This document shows positions 7,943-18,428 of a stretch of DNA of 35,540 bases, one piece after another; position 1 is the stretch's first letter, and each line of letters begins with the position of its first letter. Source of the stretch: JAOUEA01 sp035550775 (lineage in GTDB: Bacteria; Actinomycetota; UBA4738; HRBIN12); NCBI GenBank assembly GCA_035550775.1, contig DASZOO010000053.1, forward strand, positions 1 to 35,540, in the 5' to 3' direction. The position numbers were made by a program, and so were the translations under genes. The notes under the pieces are model-generated. The model searched no databases, was not told the origin of the DNA, and was given only the letters and a program-made list of their open reading frames with translations.

Positions 7943-9009
7943 ACCGGTCGATGTCGCCGTCGAGCACCCGATGCGGATCGCCGACCTCGACCTCGGTTCG
8001 ATGATCCTTCACCATCTGGTAGGGAGCGAGCACGTAGGAGCGGATCTGCGAGCCGAAGTCGACCGCCTTTCGCTCCCCGCGGATCGAGGCCATCTCCTCC
8101 TCGCGCCGCTGGCGCTCTCGCTCGGCGAGGCGCGCCTTCAGGATGCTCATGGCGACGGCCCGGTTCTGCAGCTGTGACCGTTCGTTCTGGCATGCGGCCA
8201 CGATGCCGGTGGGGATGTGCGTGATCCGGACCGCGGAATCGGTGGTGTTCACCGACTGGCCGCCCGGTCCGCTCGATCGGTACACGTCGATCCGCAGCTC
8301 CTCCGGCGGGATCTCGATGTCGTCTTCGTCGGACTCCTCGAGCATCGGGATCACGTCCAACGACGCGAACGACGTGTGCCTGCGCTTCTGGGCGTCGAAC
8401 GGGCTGATGCGCACGAGACGATGGACCCCCCGCTCGGCCGAGAGCAGCCCGTACACGTTCGTGCCTCGAACCGTGAACGTGGCCGACTTGAGACCCGCCT
8501 CGTCTCCGTACTGGATGTCGTCGACCTCGGCGTCGAAGCCCTCACGCTCCGCCCATCGCGTGTACATGCGCAGCAGCATCTCGGCCCAGTCCTGACTCTC
8601 CGTGCCTCCAGCGCCGGCGTTGATCGTCGCGATCGCGTCGGACGCGTCGTACGGGCCGGAGAGCAGCGCCGCGAGCTCGAGCTTGTCGACGTCGGCCTCG
8701 AGCCCACCGACCGATCCGGCGAGCTCGTCGGCGAGCTCGGGATCCGACGCCTCGGCCAGCAGCTCGTCGATCGCCACCGCGTCGTCGACGCGGGCGATCA
8801 GGCCATCGACGCGGGCGATGTCGTCGCGCAACCGAGCGAGGCTCGAGGTGACCTGTTGCGCTCGTTGCGGGTCGTCCCAGAGGGAAGCGTCGCTCGCCTG
8901 CCGTTCCAGCTCTTCGGCCCGCGCGCGCTTGCCGTCGACGTCAAAGGAACTCCTTGGCGGCAAGGACGCGCTCGCGGAGCTTCTGCAGACGCTCGGTGTG
9001 CTCGCTCAT
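7899..9009 (-). CDS. prfB: Peptide chain release factor 2 (programmed +1 frameshift)
   Basis: RF2 terminates translation at UGA and UAA. The coding sequence is split. A 22-codon first frame runs from the ATG at 9009 to CTT at 8944, then an in-frame TGA (8941-8943); skipping one T places the ribosome in the second frame, 8942-7899, giving 369 aa (E. coli RF2 is 365). The product has the RF2-specific codon-recognition tripeptide SPF at about residues 202-204 and the catalytic GGQ at about 249-251 (SSGPGGQSVNTTDSAVR). The N-terminal helical domain and the C-terminal tail DGDIDRFIESELRR are intact. The 3' end overlaps the convergent membrane-protein gene by 44 bp. An annotation that ignores the shift would start the gene near 8963 and lose the N-terminus. 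Confidence 0.96.
8940..8955 (-). promoter_or_regulatory. prfB programmed frameshift signal
   Basis: Reads AAGGAGTTCCTTTGAC on the minus strand: an internal Shine-Dalgarno (AAGGAG), a 3-nt spacer (TTC), then the slippery CTT TGA C. The spacing and the CTTTGAC core match the E. coli prfB site. The site provides autoregulation, because low RF2 slows termination at UGA and favours the shift that makes RF2. Confidence 0.95.
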
Positions 9010-9019
9010 CGCGCGGCGC

Positions 9020-9025
9020 ATCGTA
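9020..9025 (-). promoter_or_regulatory. Candidate -10 of prfB
   Basis: TACGAT on the minus strand, 10 nt before the ATG at 9009, so the leader would be only a few nt. It coincides with where the -35 of the divergent GNAT promoter would lie, assuming a 17-bp spacer. Confidence 0.4.
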
Positions 9026-9041
9026 GCAGCGCTTCGTGGAC

Positions 9042-9047
9042 TACCGT
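9042..9047 (+). promoter_or_regulatory. Leaderless-type -10 of the GNAT gene
   Basis: TACCGT, 6 nt before the ATG at 9054. This favours that ATG over the GTG at 9036. It overlaps the expected -35 position of the prfB promoter. Confidence 0.45.
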
Positions 9048-9053
9048 GACCCG

Positions 9054-9521
9054 ATGATCCGAGCGCTCGAACCGGCCGTCGACGCCGACGCCTGCGATGC
9101 GATCGTCCGCGGCCTCCCGGAGTGGTTCGGGGACCCGGTCGGTATCGCGGACTGCGCCCATGCGGTCCGGACGCACGAGGGGCTGGTGGCCGTCGACGAC
9201 TCCGAGGTGGTCGGTTTCCTCACGTACGAGCCCCGGGAGGGATCGGACCGCGAGATCACGTGGATCGCCGTGCGGGCCGATCGGCGAGGCCGGGGCATCG
9301 GCACGCGGCTCCTCGGGACGCTGATCGATCGGTCGCCGGCCGGGAGCTCCCTGCTGGTCAAGACCCTGTCGGACCGCGACGGCGATCCCGGGCCCGAGTA
9401 CACGCAGACCAGGGCGTTCTACCTCGCTCGCGGATTCGCACCCGTCGCGGAGCTCGACATCTGGGGGCCGGAGAACCCCTGTCAGGTGCTGGCGAGGCCG
9501 GTCACGGCCGCATCGTCGTAG
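9054..9521 (+). CDS. GNAT-family N-acetyltransferase
   Basis: 155 aa, a single GNAT domain. Strand beta4 and the acetyl-CoA pyrophosphate loop are visible as ITWIAVRADRRGRGIGTRLLGTLI (the R-x-x-G-x-G motif). It is followed by the late-domain segment TRAFYLARGFAPVAELDIWGPENPC, a usual C-terminus. The acceptor substrate cannot be inferred. A GTG at 9036 in the same frame is the alternative start, adding six residues; the ATG at 9054 is preferred because a TANNNT hexamer sits 6 nt before it and no ribosome site precedes either codon. It is divergent from prfB (44 bp between starts) and convergent with secA (9 bp between stops). Confidence 0.85.
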   Translation: MIRALEPAVDADACDAIVRGLPEWFGDPVGIADCAHAVRTHEGLVAVDDSEVVGFLTYEPREGSDREITWIAVRADRRGRGIGTRLLGTLIDRSPAGSSLLVKTLSDRDGDPGPEYTQTRAFYLARGFAPVAELDIWGPENPCQVLARPVTAASS

Positions 9522-9530
9522 GGCCCGGCG

Positions 9531-12251
<2,721 letters not shown>

Positions 12252-12305
12252 GTGGTTCCCTTCGGGGTGGATCGAACGGTGGCTGGGTCGTCTCGGTCTT
12301 CGATT

Positions 12306-13589
12306 CTAGTCCCGTGCCGGTTCGACCCCCGGCGCGGGCGCGACGAGGCCGTCGCGAGCGACGGGCCGCATCCTCATCACGATCACGAGCACGCCCGTGA
12401 CGAGGGCGGCCGTGGCCACCCCGAGCGCCCGGTACCCGGCCGTTGCGAGCAGGGCTGCGGAGACCAGACCCGCTGCGGCGGAACACCCGCTCACCACGAG
12501 ATCGGTGAGGCCGAGCGCCCCGGCCCGTTCCGTGGGCGCCGTCACGTCGCTGATCACCGCGGTGGCTCCGAGGAACGTGGCGGACCACCCGAGGCCGAGC
12601 GCGAAGAGCCCGGCGCCGACCACGAGGGCGGAACCTCCGGTTCCGGCCAGCAGGGCGCCGATGAGGCTCGCGGCGCACCCGGCGACGAGCCCCGATCGCC
12701 GGCCCCACCGGTCCATCGCGGCACCGATCAGCGGGGAGAAGGCGAACATGCCGCCGATGTGGAGGCTGATGATCCATGCGATGGTCGCGTCGCCGTGTCC
12801 GAGGTGATGCAGGGCCGCCGGCGTCACGCCCATCACGCCGACCATCGCGATCTGCCCGACCGCGGCCGCCAGGATGGCCGTGCGGAACGCGCTCACGCTC
12901 AACAGCTGCCGCGGCGTCCGAGCATCGGCCGGAGCATCGGGCTCGTGGGCGGCGGCCACGGCGAGATCGCGCGGATCGGGCCTGACCCGAAGGACGAACC
13001 CGGCGGCCACCGACGCCCCGATCGGCACGACAGCCCAGGGAAGGAGATCCGAGGCGCGTTGATCCGATGCCACTCCCTGCAGGATCGCCACGAGCAGCGG
13101 GCTCCCCACGGCGCCCACGGTGCCGCAGGCGAGCAGGATGCCGACGGCCCGCGCGCGCCGATCCTGGGGATACATGTCGCCCACGGCGGCACGCGTGAGG
13201 TTCACGCCCGCGTACCCCATGCCGAACGGCACCACGGCGAGCATCAGCAGCGGGAACGAGCCCGCGATCACGGCCGCGGCGCAGCCCGCTCCGGCGAGCC
13301 CGGTCAGCCCCAGGGCGAGCAGGATGCCCGGACGCCGCCCGACGCGATCCATCCATCGCCCGAACACCGGGGCGGCCACGGCGGCGACCCCGAAGTAGAC
13401 GGCCCACACCAATCCGCTCGCGCTTCGCCGTCCCGAGAGCTCGGTCGCCGCGACCGTCCCCGCCACCAGCAGGACGGGGAACGTCAGCTGCGCGAACCCC
13501 TGCGCCGCGGCCAGGAGGGCGGTGTTCCGGCGAACGGCAGGCTCCCGGTCCGAGCGGGCGATCGAAGGGTGGATCGTCGTGCCGGACAC
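12306..13589 (-). CDS. Major facilitator superfamily transporter
   Basis: 427 aa with about 12 hydrophobic helices in two similar halves. Both halves keep the motif A signature between helices 2 and 3 (FGRWMDRVGRRPG and GAAMDRWGRRSG). A soluble central loop at about residues 205-225 is rich in Asp, Pro and Ala. The start is GTG, only 3 nt after the stop of the thiamine-diphosphate enzyme, so the two are surely cotranscribed. Export of a product or related acid of that enzyme is possible, but substrate specificity cannot be read from the sequence. Confidence 0.85.
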   Translation of the reverse strand: MSGTTIHPSIARSDREPAVRRNTALLAAAQGFAQLTFPVLLVAGTVAATELSGRRSASGLVWAVYFGVAAVAAPVFGRWMDRVGRRPGILLALGLTGLAGAGCAAAVIAGSFPLLMLAVVPFGMGYAGVNLTRAAVGDMYPQDRRARAVGILLACGTVGAVGSPLLVAILQGVASDQRASDLLPWAVVPIGASVAAGFVLRVRPDPRDLAVAAAHEPDAPADARTPRQLLSVSAFRTAILAAAVGQIAMVGVMGVTPAALHHLGHGDATIAWIISLHIGGMFAFSPLIGAAMDRWGRRSGLVAGCAASLIGALLAGTGGSALVVGAGLFALGLGWSATFLGATAVISDVTAPTERAGALGLTDLVVSGCSAAAGLVSAALLATAGYRALGVATAALVTGVLVIVMRMRPVARDGLVAPAPGVEPARD

Positions 13590-13592
13590 GAC

Positions 13593-15239
13593 TCAGATCG
13601 GCTCGGTGAGCGCGCCGAGGCGTTCGATCAGGCGAGCGTTCTCGGCGTAGTCGACCGGACAGGCGACGATCGAGACGGCGTCGTCGTCGATCGCCTTTCG
13701 GAGCGTGGGTGCGAGCTCGTCCGCGGAGCCGATCGCGTAGCCCTTGGCACCGAAGCTCTCGGCCAGCTGCACGAAGTCGGGGTTCGAGAAGGAGACCGCC
13801 GCCTGCCGGCCGAAGTGGATGTCCTGCTTCCACCCGATGAGGCCGTAGCTCCCATCGACCCACACGAGGACGACGAAGGGCACGCCCTCGCGCACGGCGG
13901 TCTCGATCTCCGACATGCTCATCGCGAATGCGCCGTCGCCCATCGCCGCCAGCACCTTGCGGCCGGGGGACACGAGCTTCGCGGCGATCGCACCCGGCAG
14001 GGAGAAGGCCATCGTCGCCAGCCCGTTCGAGATGAGGCACGTGTTGGGTCGATGGGTGGGGTACAGCCGCGCCATCCACATCTTCACGGCGCCCGTGTCG
14101 CAGAGCACGATGTCGTCGTCCCCGAGCACCGACCGCACGTCGCAGACCACGCGCGCCGGCGCCATCGGGAACGAGTCGTCGGCGGCACCGTGCTCGAACT
14201 CCTCGCGGACCAGGTCGCGAACCGGGAAGATCTCGCCCCGCGTGTCGTGGACGAGGCTCGATGCCCCGATCGCGTCGAGCGTCTCGCCGATGTTCCCCTG
14301 GACCCCCACCGCGAGCGTGTAGTGGGCATCGACTTCGGCGACCGTCCTGTGCAGGTGTACGATCTGCTTGTCCCGCATCGGGTTCCACCGCACCGGTGAG
14401 TACTCCACCAGGTCGTAGCCGACCGCCAGGACCACGTCGGCCCGATCGAGCCCGAAGTTCGCGTAATCCTTGACCATGAAGCCGATCGTGCCGAGCGCGT
14501 TGGGGTGGTGGTCGGGGAACACCCCCTTGCCGAGGAACGTCGTCGCGACGGGGAGGTTGAGCCGCTCGCTGAACCGGACCAGCGCGTCGGTCGCCCCGTC
14601 GCGAGCCACGCCGGGACCCGCCAGCACCACCGGGTGCCGGGCGGTGGCGAGCACCTGCGCAGCCCGCCGTACCTGGCCCTCGTCCGGGGAGGGATCGACC
14701 GGCGTGTTCACGGGGAGCACGGGTGCATCGGTCGCTCGCTCGGCGACGTCCTCCGGCAACACGATGAACGTCGCCCCCGGCGGCTCGGTGGTCGCGCGCT
14801 TGAAGGCCTTCCGAACCATCTCGGGAGCGGCGGCCCCGATCGTGACCATGTCGCCCCACTCCGTGATCGGACGGAACAGCGAGACGAGGTCGACGAACTG
14901 GTGCGACTCCTTGTAGATGCGATCGAGGCTCGCCTGGGCCATGATCGCCACCAGGGGATGCGAGTCGAGCTGGGCGTTGGCCACGCCCAGCATCAGGTTG
15001 ATCGCCCCGGGCCCCAGGGTCGCCAGGCACACGCCCGGCTTGCCGGTGAGCGCTCCGTAGGTGTCGGCCATGAACGCCGCTCCGCGCTCGTCGCGCGTCG
15101 TGATGAACCGGATCGAGCTGTCGGCGAGCGCATCGATCGTGTGCAGGTTCTCTTCCCCGGGGAGTCCGAAGACCACCTCCACGCCTTCGTTCTCCAGGCA
15201 CTCGACGATCGCGCGCGCGACGGTGCGGCTGGAACTCAC
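13593..15239 (-). CDS. Acetolactate synthase-like thiamine-diphosphate enzyme
   Basis: 548 aa with the three-domain layout of the acetohydroxyacid synthase family. The N-terminal PYR domain has the activating Glu in VVFGLPGEENLH. The central domain follows, and the C-terminal PP domain has the ThDP/Mg motif GDGAFAMSMSEIETA ending near VDGSYG. The family condenses pyruvate to acetolactate, but related enzymes include glyoxylate carboligase and sulfopyruvate decarboxylases. The length and closeness to AlsS-type catabolic acetolactate synthase make that the first guess. No ilvN small subunit or alsD lies nearby. The GTG start at 15239 is set by a TACCCT box 6 nt upstream and by the conserved start SSSRTVARAIVECLENEGVE. 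An MFS gene follows after 3 nt. Confidence 0.8.
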   Translation of the reverse strand: MSSSRTVARAIVECLENEGVEVVFGLPGEENLHTIDALADSSIRFITTRDERGAAFMADTYGALTGKPGVCLATLGPGAINLMLGVANAQLDSHPLVAIMAQASLDRIYKESHQFVDLVSLFRPITEWGDMVTIGAAAPEMVRKAFKRATTEPPGATFIVLPEDVAERATDAPVLPVNTPVDPSPDEGQVRRAAQVLATARHPVVLAGPGVARDGATDALVRFSERLNLPVATTFLGKGVFPDHHPNALGTIGFMVKDYANFGLDRADVVLAVGYDLVEYSPVRWNPMRDKQIVHLHRTVAEVDAHYTLAVGVQGNIGETLDAIGASSLVHDTRGEIFPVRDLVREEFEHGAADDSFPMAPARVVCDVRSVLGDDDIVLCDTGAVKMWMARLYPTHRPNTCLISNGLATMAFSLPGAIAAKLVSPGRKVLAAMGDGAFAMSMSEIETAVREGVPFVVLVWVDGSYGLIGWKQDIHFGRQAAVSFSNPDFVQLAESFGAKGYAIGSADELAPTLRKAIDDDAVSIVACPVDYAENARLIERLGALTEPI

Positions 15240-15245
15240 CGGGTC

Positions 15246-15251
15246 AGGGTA
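15246..15251 (-). promoter_or_regulatory. Leaderless-type -10 of the acetolactate-synthase-like gene
   Basis: TACCCT on the minus strand, 6 nt before the GTG at 15239. It lies in the short gap after the DinB-like gene, so the ThDP enzyme and its MFS partner can be transcribed separately from the response-regulator operon. Confidence 0.5.
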
Positions 15252-15262
15252 TCGGAGCGTGC

Positions 15263-15724
15263 TCAGAAGAGCTGACGGGTGAGCTGGGCGTGTCCCACGT
15301 GTTCCCGCAGGTGCTCGAGGGCGTGGAGCAGCGCCCACGCCGACGTGACCGGCTCGTCGGATCGATCCACTCGCCACGGCGCCAGGCCCGTGGCGCCGGG
15401 ATCGAACGGTGCGTCGCCCTCGAGCAGCGCCGTGCACTCGTCGCTCATCGAGCCGAGCCACGCCATGAACGCGTCCGCGTCGTCGACCACCACGACGAAC
15501 TCCGCGGGGCGGTCACGCTCGGGCAGCGGAGCGCCGGTGGCCAGGCTCAGCCAGGCGCGCGTGCTGTGCATCGCGTGGGTGACCAGCACCCCGAGCGGGT
15601 TCGTGTCGTCGCCCGCGGGACGCCGGTTCAGATCACCGGCCGTGCACCCTTCGACGGCCATGCGCAGCTCCTCGAGGGAATCGGCCAAGATGTCGCGTGC
15701 TGCCGCGATCGTCGGATCGGACAC
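15263..15724 (-). CDS. DinB-like metal-binding four-helix protein
   Basis: 153 aa. It resembles the DinB/YfiT superfamily: a four-helix bundle with histidines positioned for a metal ion, here in VTHAMHSTRAWL (second helix) and HALEHLREHVGH (last helix). Members include mycothiol-dependent enzymes and many of unknown role. The N-terminus (RDILADSLEELRMAVEGCTAGDLN) fits helix 1. The start is GTG, 2 nt after the response-regulator stop, so it is probably cotranscribed with hpf and the regulator. The specific reaction is unknown. Confidence 0.7.
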   Translation of the reverse strand: MSDPTIAAARDILADSLEELRMAVEGCTAGDLNRRPAGDDTNPLGVLVTHAMHSTRAWLSLATGAPLPERDRPAEFVVVVDDADAFMAWLGSMSDECTALLEGDAPFDPGATGLAPWRVDRSDEPVTSAWALLHALEHLREHVGHAQLTRQLF

Positions 15725-15726
15725 GG

Positions 15727-16419
15727 TCAGCTGATCTCGATCATCTTCTCGCGCACGGCGTAGACGACCGCTTCCATGCGTGAATGCAGATGCAGCTTCT
15801 CGAGGATATTGCGGATGTGATTCTTGACCGTGTTCTCGCTGATGAACAGCTGCTTGGCGATGTCACGGTTGTTCAAGCCCTGCGCCACCAAGCCCAAGAC
15901 CTCCATCTCACGATCGGTGAGCTTGGGAGCGGGCATGCGCGGCTGCTCTTCGGCCGACTTCGACATCGCGGCGAACTCGGTGAGCAGCTTCGACGCCATC
16001 GAGGGCGAGATGCGCGACTGGCCGGCCCACACGCTGCGGATCGCGTCGGCGACCTCTTCGATCGGGATCTCCTTCAGCAGGTACCCACTGGCCCCGGCCT
16101 TGATCGCGTCGTAGAGGTCGCCTTCCTCGTCGCTGATCGTGAGCATCAGGATCTTGCAGTGCGGCAGTAGGTCCTTGATCTGCCCGGCCGCCTCGATGCC
16201 CGATCGCTTCGGCATGCGCACGTCCATCAGCACGACGTCGGGCATCGTCTCCTGCGCGCGGTCGACGGCCTCGGCACCGTCGGACGCTTCCCCGACCAGC
16301 TCGATGTCGGGCTCCTGCTGGAGCACCATCTCGAGTCCGCGGCGGAACAGCGCGTGGTCGTCGACCACCATCACACGCAGCTTCTCCGACGCGTCCTTCC
16401 CGCCAGTGTCGTTGGTCAC
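15727..16419 (-). CDS. NarL/LuxR-family response regulator
   Basis: 230 aa. The receiver domain at about residues 14-130 has the acidic pair D20-D21, the phosphoacceptor D66 (DVVLMDVRMPKRSG), a Thr in LMLTISD and the Lys in YLLKE. A linker follows, then a LuxR-type helix-turn-helix at about residues 166-218 (LTDREMEVLGLVAQG, NRDIAKQLFISENTVKNHI). The closest recognisable class is LiaR/DevR-like. No sensor kinase is present in the window, so it is an orphan here. Its GTG start overlaps the hpf stop (GTGA), so synthesis is translationally coupled to the hibernation factor. A DinB-like gene follows after 2 nt. Confidence 0.92.
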   Translation of the reverse strand: MTNDTGGKDASEKLRVMVVDDHALFRRGLEMVLQQEPDIELVGEASDGAEAVDRAQETMPDVVLMDVRMPKRSGIEAAGQIKDLLPHCKILMLTISDEEGDLYDAIKAGASGYLLKEIPIEEVADAIRSVWAGQSRISPSMASKLLTEFAAMSKSAEEQPRMPAPKLTDREMEVLGLVAQGLNNRDIAKQLFISENTVKNHIRNILEKLHLHSRMEAVVYAVREKMIEIS

Positions 16420-16802
16420 CGGTCCCCCTCGGTCGAGCCCTCGCCTTCCTCGACGGAAGCCGAGCCACTCAGCTGAGGGGATTCTAGTGCGCCCTTGTGC
16501 AGGGAAGCGCGACGTTTGCCGTGATGATCGCGGAGCTGTCGCTCGAGCTTGTCGGCCACACGGTCGATCGCGGTCGGCACGTCGCCCGCCTCCGCCTGCG
16601 CACGGAACGTCCTCCGAGGGATGTGGAGCGCCGCCTGCACACGCTTCACGCCGTCGGGAGCGGGATAGTGCTCACCGATGAACTCGAGATCGATCCTGGT
16701 GGTTCGAGGCTCGATGCGCTCGAGGTAGGCCAGCTTGTGACCGGCGGTCTCACGCACCTCGTCGGTGACCGAGAGACCGCGGCCCGTGAAGGTCAGATCC
16801 AT
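16416..16802 (-). CDS. hpf: Ribosome hibernation-promoting factor, short (RaiA/YfiA-like) form
   Basis: 128 aa. The S30AE-type beta-alpha-beta-beta-beta-alpha domain covers about residues 1-96 (MDLTFTGRGLSVTDEVRE, then AQAEAGDVPTAIDRVADKLERQLRDHHGKRR). It binds the decoding centre of the 30S subunit and silences ribosomes in stationary phase or stress. The C-terminal dimerisation domain found in long actinobacterial HPF is absent; after residue 100 there is only a short acidic tail. The ATG at 16802 is chosen because the conserved domain begins there; the frame stays open upstream to 16901, but that stretch (rich in Gly, Pro and Arg) does not resemble the family. The stop overlaps the start of the response regulator. 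Confidence 0.88.
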   Translation of the reverse strand: MDLTFTGRGLSVTDEVRETAGHKLAYLERIEPRTTRIDLEFIGEHYPAPDGVKRVQAALHIPRRTFRAQAEAGDVPTAIDRVADKLERQLRDHHGKRRASLHKGALESPQLSGSASVEEGEGSTEGDR

Positions 16803-17023
16803 GAGCTCGTCGTCGTCTCCTCGTGCGCCGGGCGGGCCCTCCGCCGGCTGACCTGGTCTTTTGCCCCACACCCGCCTGCCGGGGCGCTCGCCGCCGGTCA
16901 CGGAGACCGACCACTCCCGCCCTCTCTCGCCCGAGAGCGAGGCAGGACTTACATCTAAACCGCGCCATGCTCAGCGACCAAGGGTCGCCTTACGTGGGTC
17001 GTTTCGCCCGCGGCTGGCATCGA
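16803..17023 (-). other. Intergenic region upstream of hpf
   Basis: A 221-bp gap between comF and hpf. It holds a perfect 6-bp hairpin at 16974-16988 (GCGACC, loop of 3, GGTCGC), without a following T run, which could end the comF transcript. It also holds a local AT-rich island at about 16948-16961 (GGTTTAGATGTAAG on the minus strand), the only plausible -10 area for hpf. No exact TANNNT hexamer is seen there. A short open frame at 16750-16968 is not supported as a gene. Confidence 0.35.
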
Positions 17024-17764
17024 CTACCGGGGATCGTCCCCGGGCAACCACAGACCCGGACGTGGGCCCGGTCGAGTATAGGCAGGTCGGCCTGTCCGCA
17101 GGAGCGCGCGAGCGGCGACGAGGAGCGTGACCTGCGAGGTCCCTCTCGCACGCAAGGCCTCCGCGCATGCCGCGGCCGTCGCGCCGGTCGTGAGCACATC
17201 GTCGACCAGGAGGACGTGGCCCGGCACCACGACGCGATCCCGCACGACGAACGCCCCCCGCATCGCCTCTCGACGGGCCGCCGCGTCGCGCTCGGCCTGC
17301 GGGGTGGTCGCGACCACGCGCCGCAGCAGGCCGCGAACCGGCAGGCCGGCCTCACGCCCGACGGCGACCGCGAGCACCTTCGCCTGGTCGAACCCTCGCT
17401 CGGCCCTTCGTCGGCGCGCCAACGGGACCCAGGTCACCATCGAGGCACCCGGCGGCGCGCACGCGGCCATCGCGGCGCCGAGAGCACGCCCCACCCCCCG
17501 AACACCCCGGTACTTCAGGTGGTGGACGGACGCGCGAGCGGGGCCCTCGAACGCGAACGCAGCCCGGGCCCTGGTCACGACGCCGGGCGGACACTCCGCG
17601 CATCGCGGAACCGAGCCCTCGGCCGACGGAGCGCCGCACCGTTCGCACCACGGCCGGGTCAAGGCGATCAGCCCGCGCCGACATCGGTCGCAGAAGGGCC
17701 AGGCGGCCCCGCCGCAGCCGGCGCACCTGGGCGGGAACACGACGTCGAGGACGCGAGCCAACAT
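17024..17764 (-). CDS. comF: ComF family phosphoribosyltransferase-like protein
   Basis: 246 aa. The N-terminus has zinc-finger cysteines (CAGCGGAAWPFCDRC, CERCG, CAECP), as in the double-zinc-ribbon of ComF. The C-terminal half is a type I phosphoribosyltransferase fold with the PRPP loop VLLVDDVLTTGATAAAC at about residues 180-196 and the family motif RRRAERGFDQAKVLA. In naturally competent bacteria ComF supports DNA uptake; in Actinobacteria its role is undefined. The ATG at 17764 is supported by a TATCGT box 6 nt upstream. The comF-hpf-secA order is common in Actinobacteria. Confidence 0.9.
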   Translation of the reverse strand: MLARVLDVVFPPRCAGCGGAAWPFCDRCRRGLIALTRPWCERCGAPSAEGSVPRCAECPPGVVTRARAAFAFEGPARASVHHLKYRGVRGVGRALGAAMAACAPPGASMVTWVPLARRRRAERGFDQAKVLAVAVGREAGLPVRGLLRRVVATTPQAERDAAARREAMRGAFVVRDRVVVPGHVLLVDDVLTTGATAAACAEALRARGTSQVTLLVAARALLRTGRPAYTRPGPRPGLWLPGDDPR

Positions 17765-17770
17765 CGCCCG

Positions 17771-17776
17771 ACGATA
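17771..17776 (-). promoter_or_regulatory. Leaderless-type -10 of comF
   Basis: TATCGT on the minus strand, 6 nt before the ATG at 17764, in the 34-bp gap after the preceding hypothetical gene. Confidence 0.5.
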
Positions 17777-17798
17777 GGGATCGGGTGCGACACGACCG

Positions 17799-18425
17799 TC
17801 AGGGCAGGTCGATCTCCAAGGGCCGTTCGCCTCCGCGGGCCTGGATCGCGAGCCGTGATCGGCTCTTGGCCGCGGGATAGGTCACCACCGTGCCGCGCCC
17901 CGTCTCCGGGTCGAAGGCCTCCTCGATCTGCGGCAGCGTGACATCGTCCGCCGACAGCGAGAGCCCGATGGGCGACGCCGCCTCGTAGGTCACACGAACG
18001 GAGTCGGTGGCGCAATCGACCTGTTCGATCGTGATGGTGGCCGAACCGGCCGCGATCGCCTTGCCCACCGGCGCCGAGCCACGCCGCATCGATCCGCGCG
18101 GCCAGGCGACGGCGAATCGATTCCCCGGGTGCACGACGCCGGGGTCGCCGTCGATCGTCACGTCGAGCTCGAGGCGGTACCAACCCGGACCGAGCTCGAG
18201 GAGCGGCACCTCGAACGGAACGAACAGGTCGAGGTGGGGCGCCACGTCGAGGATGACGGCCTCGACGGCGAGGGGCTGTCCGGGCCCGCCGGCCATCTCG
18301 GCGACCCGGGCGGCCTCGATCGCCACCTGGTGAGGATCGGCATCCTCACCCCGCAGCACGAAGGCCCCCTTGAGCGTCGCAGGGAAGCGCTCGAAGTGCG
18401 CACGGATCGAGACCCGACCGTCCAT
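17799..18425 (-). CDS. Hypothetical beta-rich protein at the end of the ahcY operon
   Basis: 208 aa, no recognised family. No signal peptide or membrane helix is visible. The alternation of hydrophobic and polar residues and segments such as GPGWYRLELDVTIDG and SVRVTYEA suggest an all-beta, Ig-like fold. It starts with ATG 3 nt after the ahcY stop, so it is the last gene of the manB-to-ahcY transcript. Its codon use is like its neighbours, with strong G/C at third positions, which supports it being a true gene. Nothing in the sequence indicates an enzymatic role. Confidence 0.75.
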   Translation of the reverse strand: MDGRVSIRAHFERFPATLKGAFVLRGEDADPHQVAIEAARVAEMAGGPGQPLAVEAVILDVAPHLDLFVPFEVPLLELGPGWYRLELDVTIDGDPGVVHPGNRFAVAWPRGSMRRGSAPVGKAIAAGSATITIEQVDCATDSVRVTYEAASPIGLSLSADDVTLPQIEEAFDPETGRGTVVTYPAAKSRSRLAIQARGGERPLEIDLP

Positions 18426-18428
18426 CGC

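Noticed and set aside
16750..16968. A 72-codon minus-strand open frame beginning MARFRCKSC, upstream of and overlapping hpf.
   Set aside because: The two cysteines suggested a zinc protein, but the rest is Arg/Gly/Pro-rich as expected for an off-frame reading of GC-rich DNA, and it overlaps the start of hpf out of frame.
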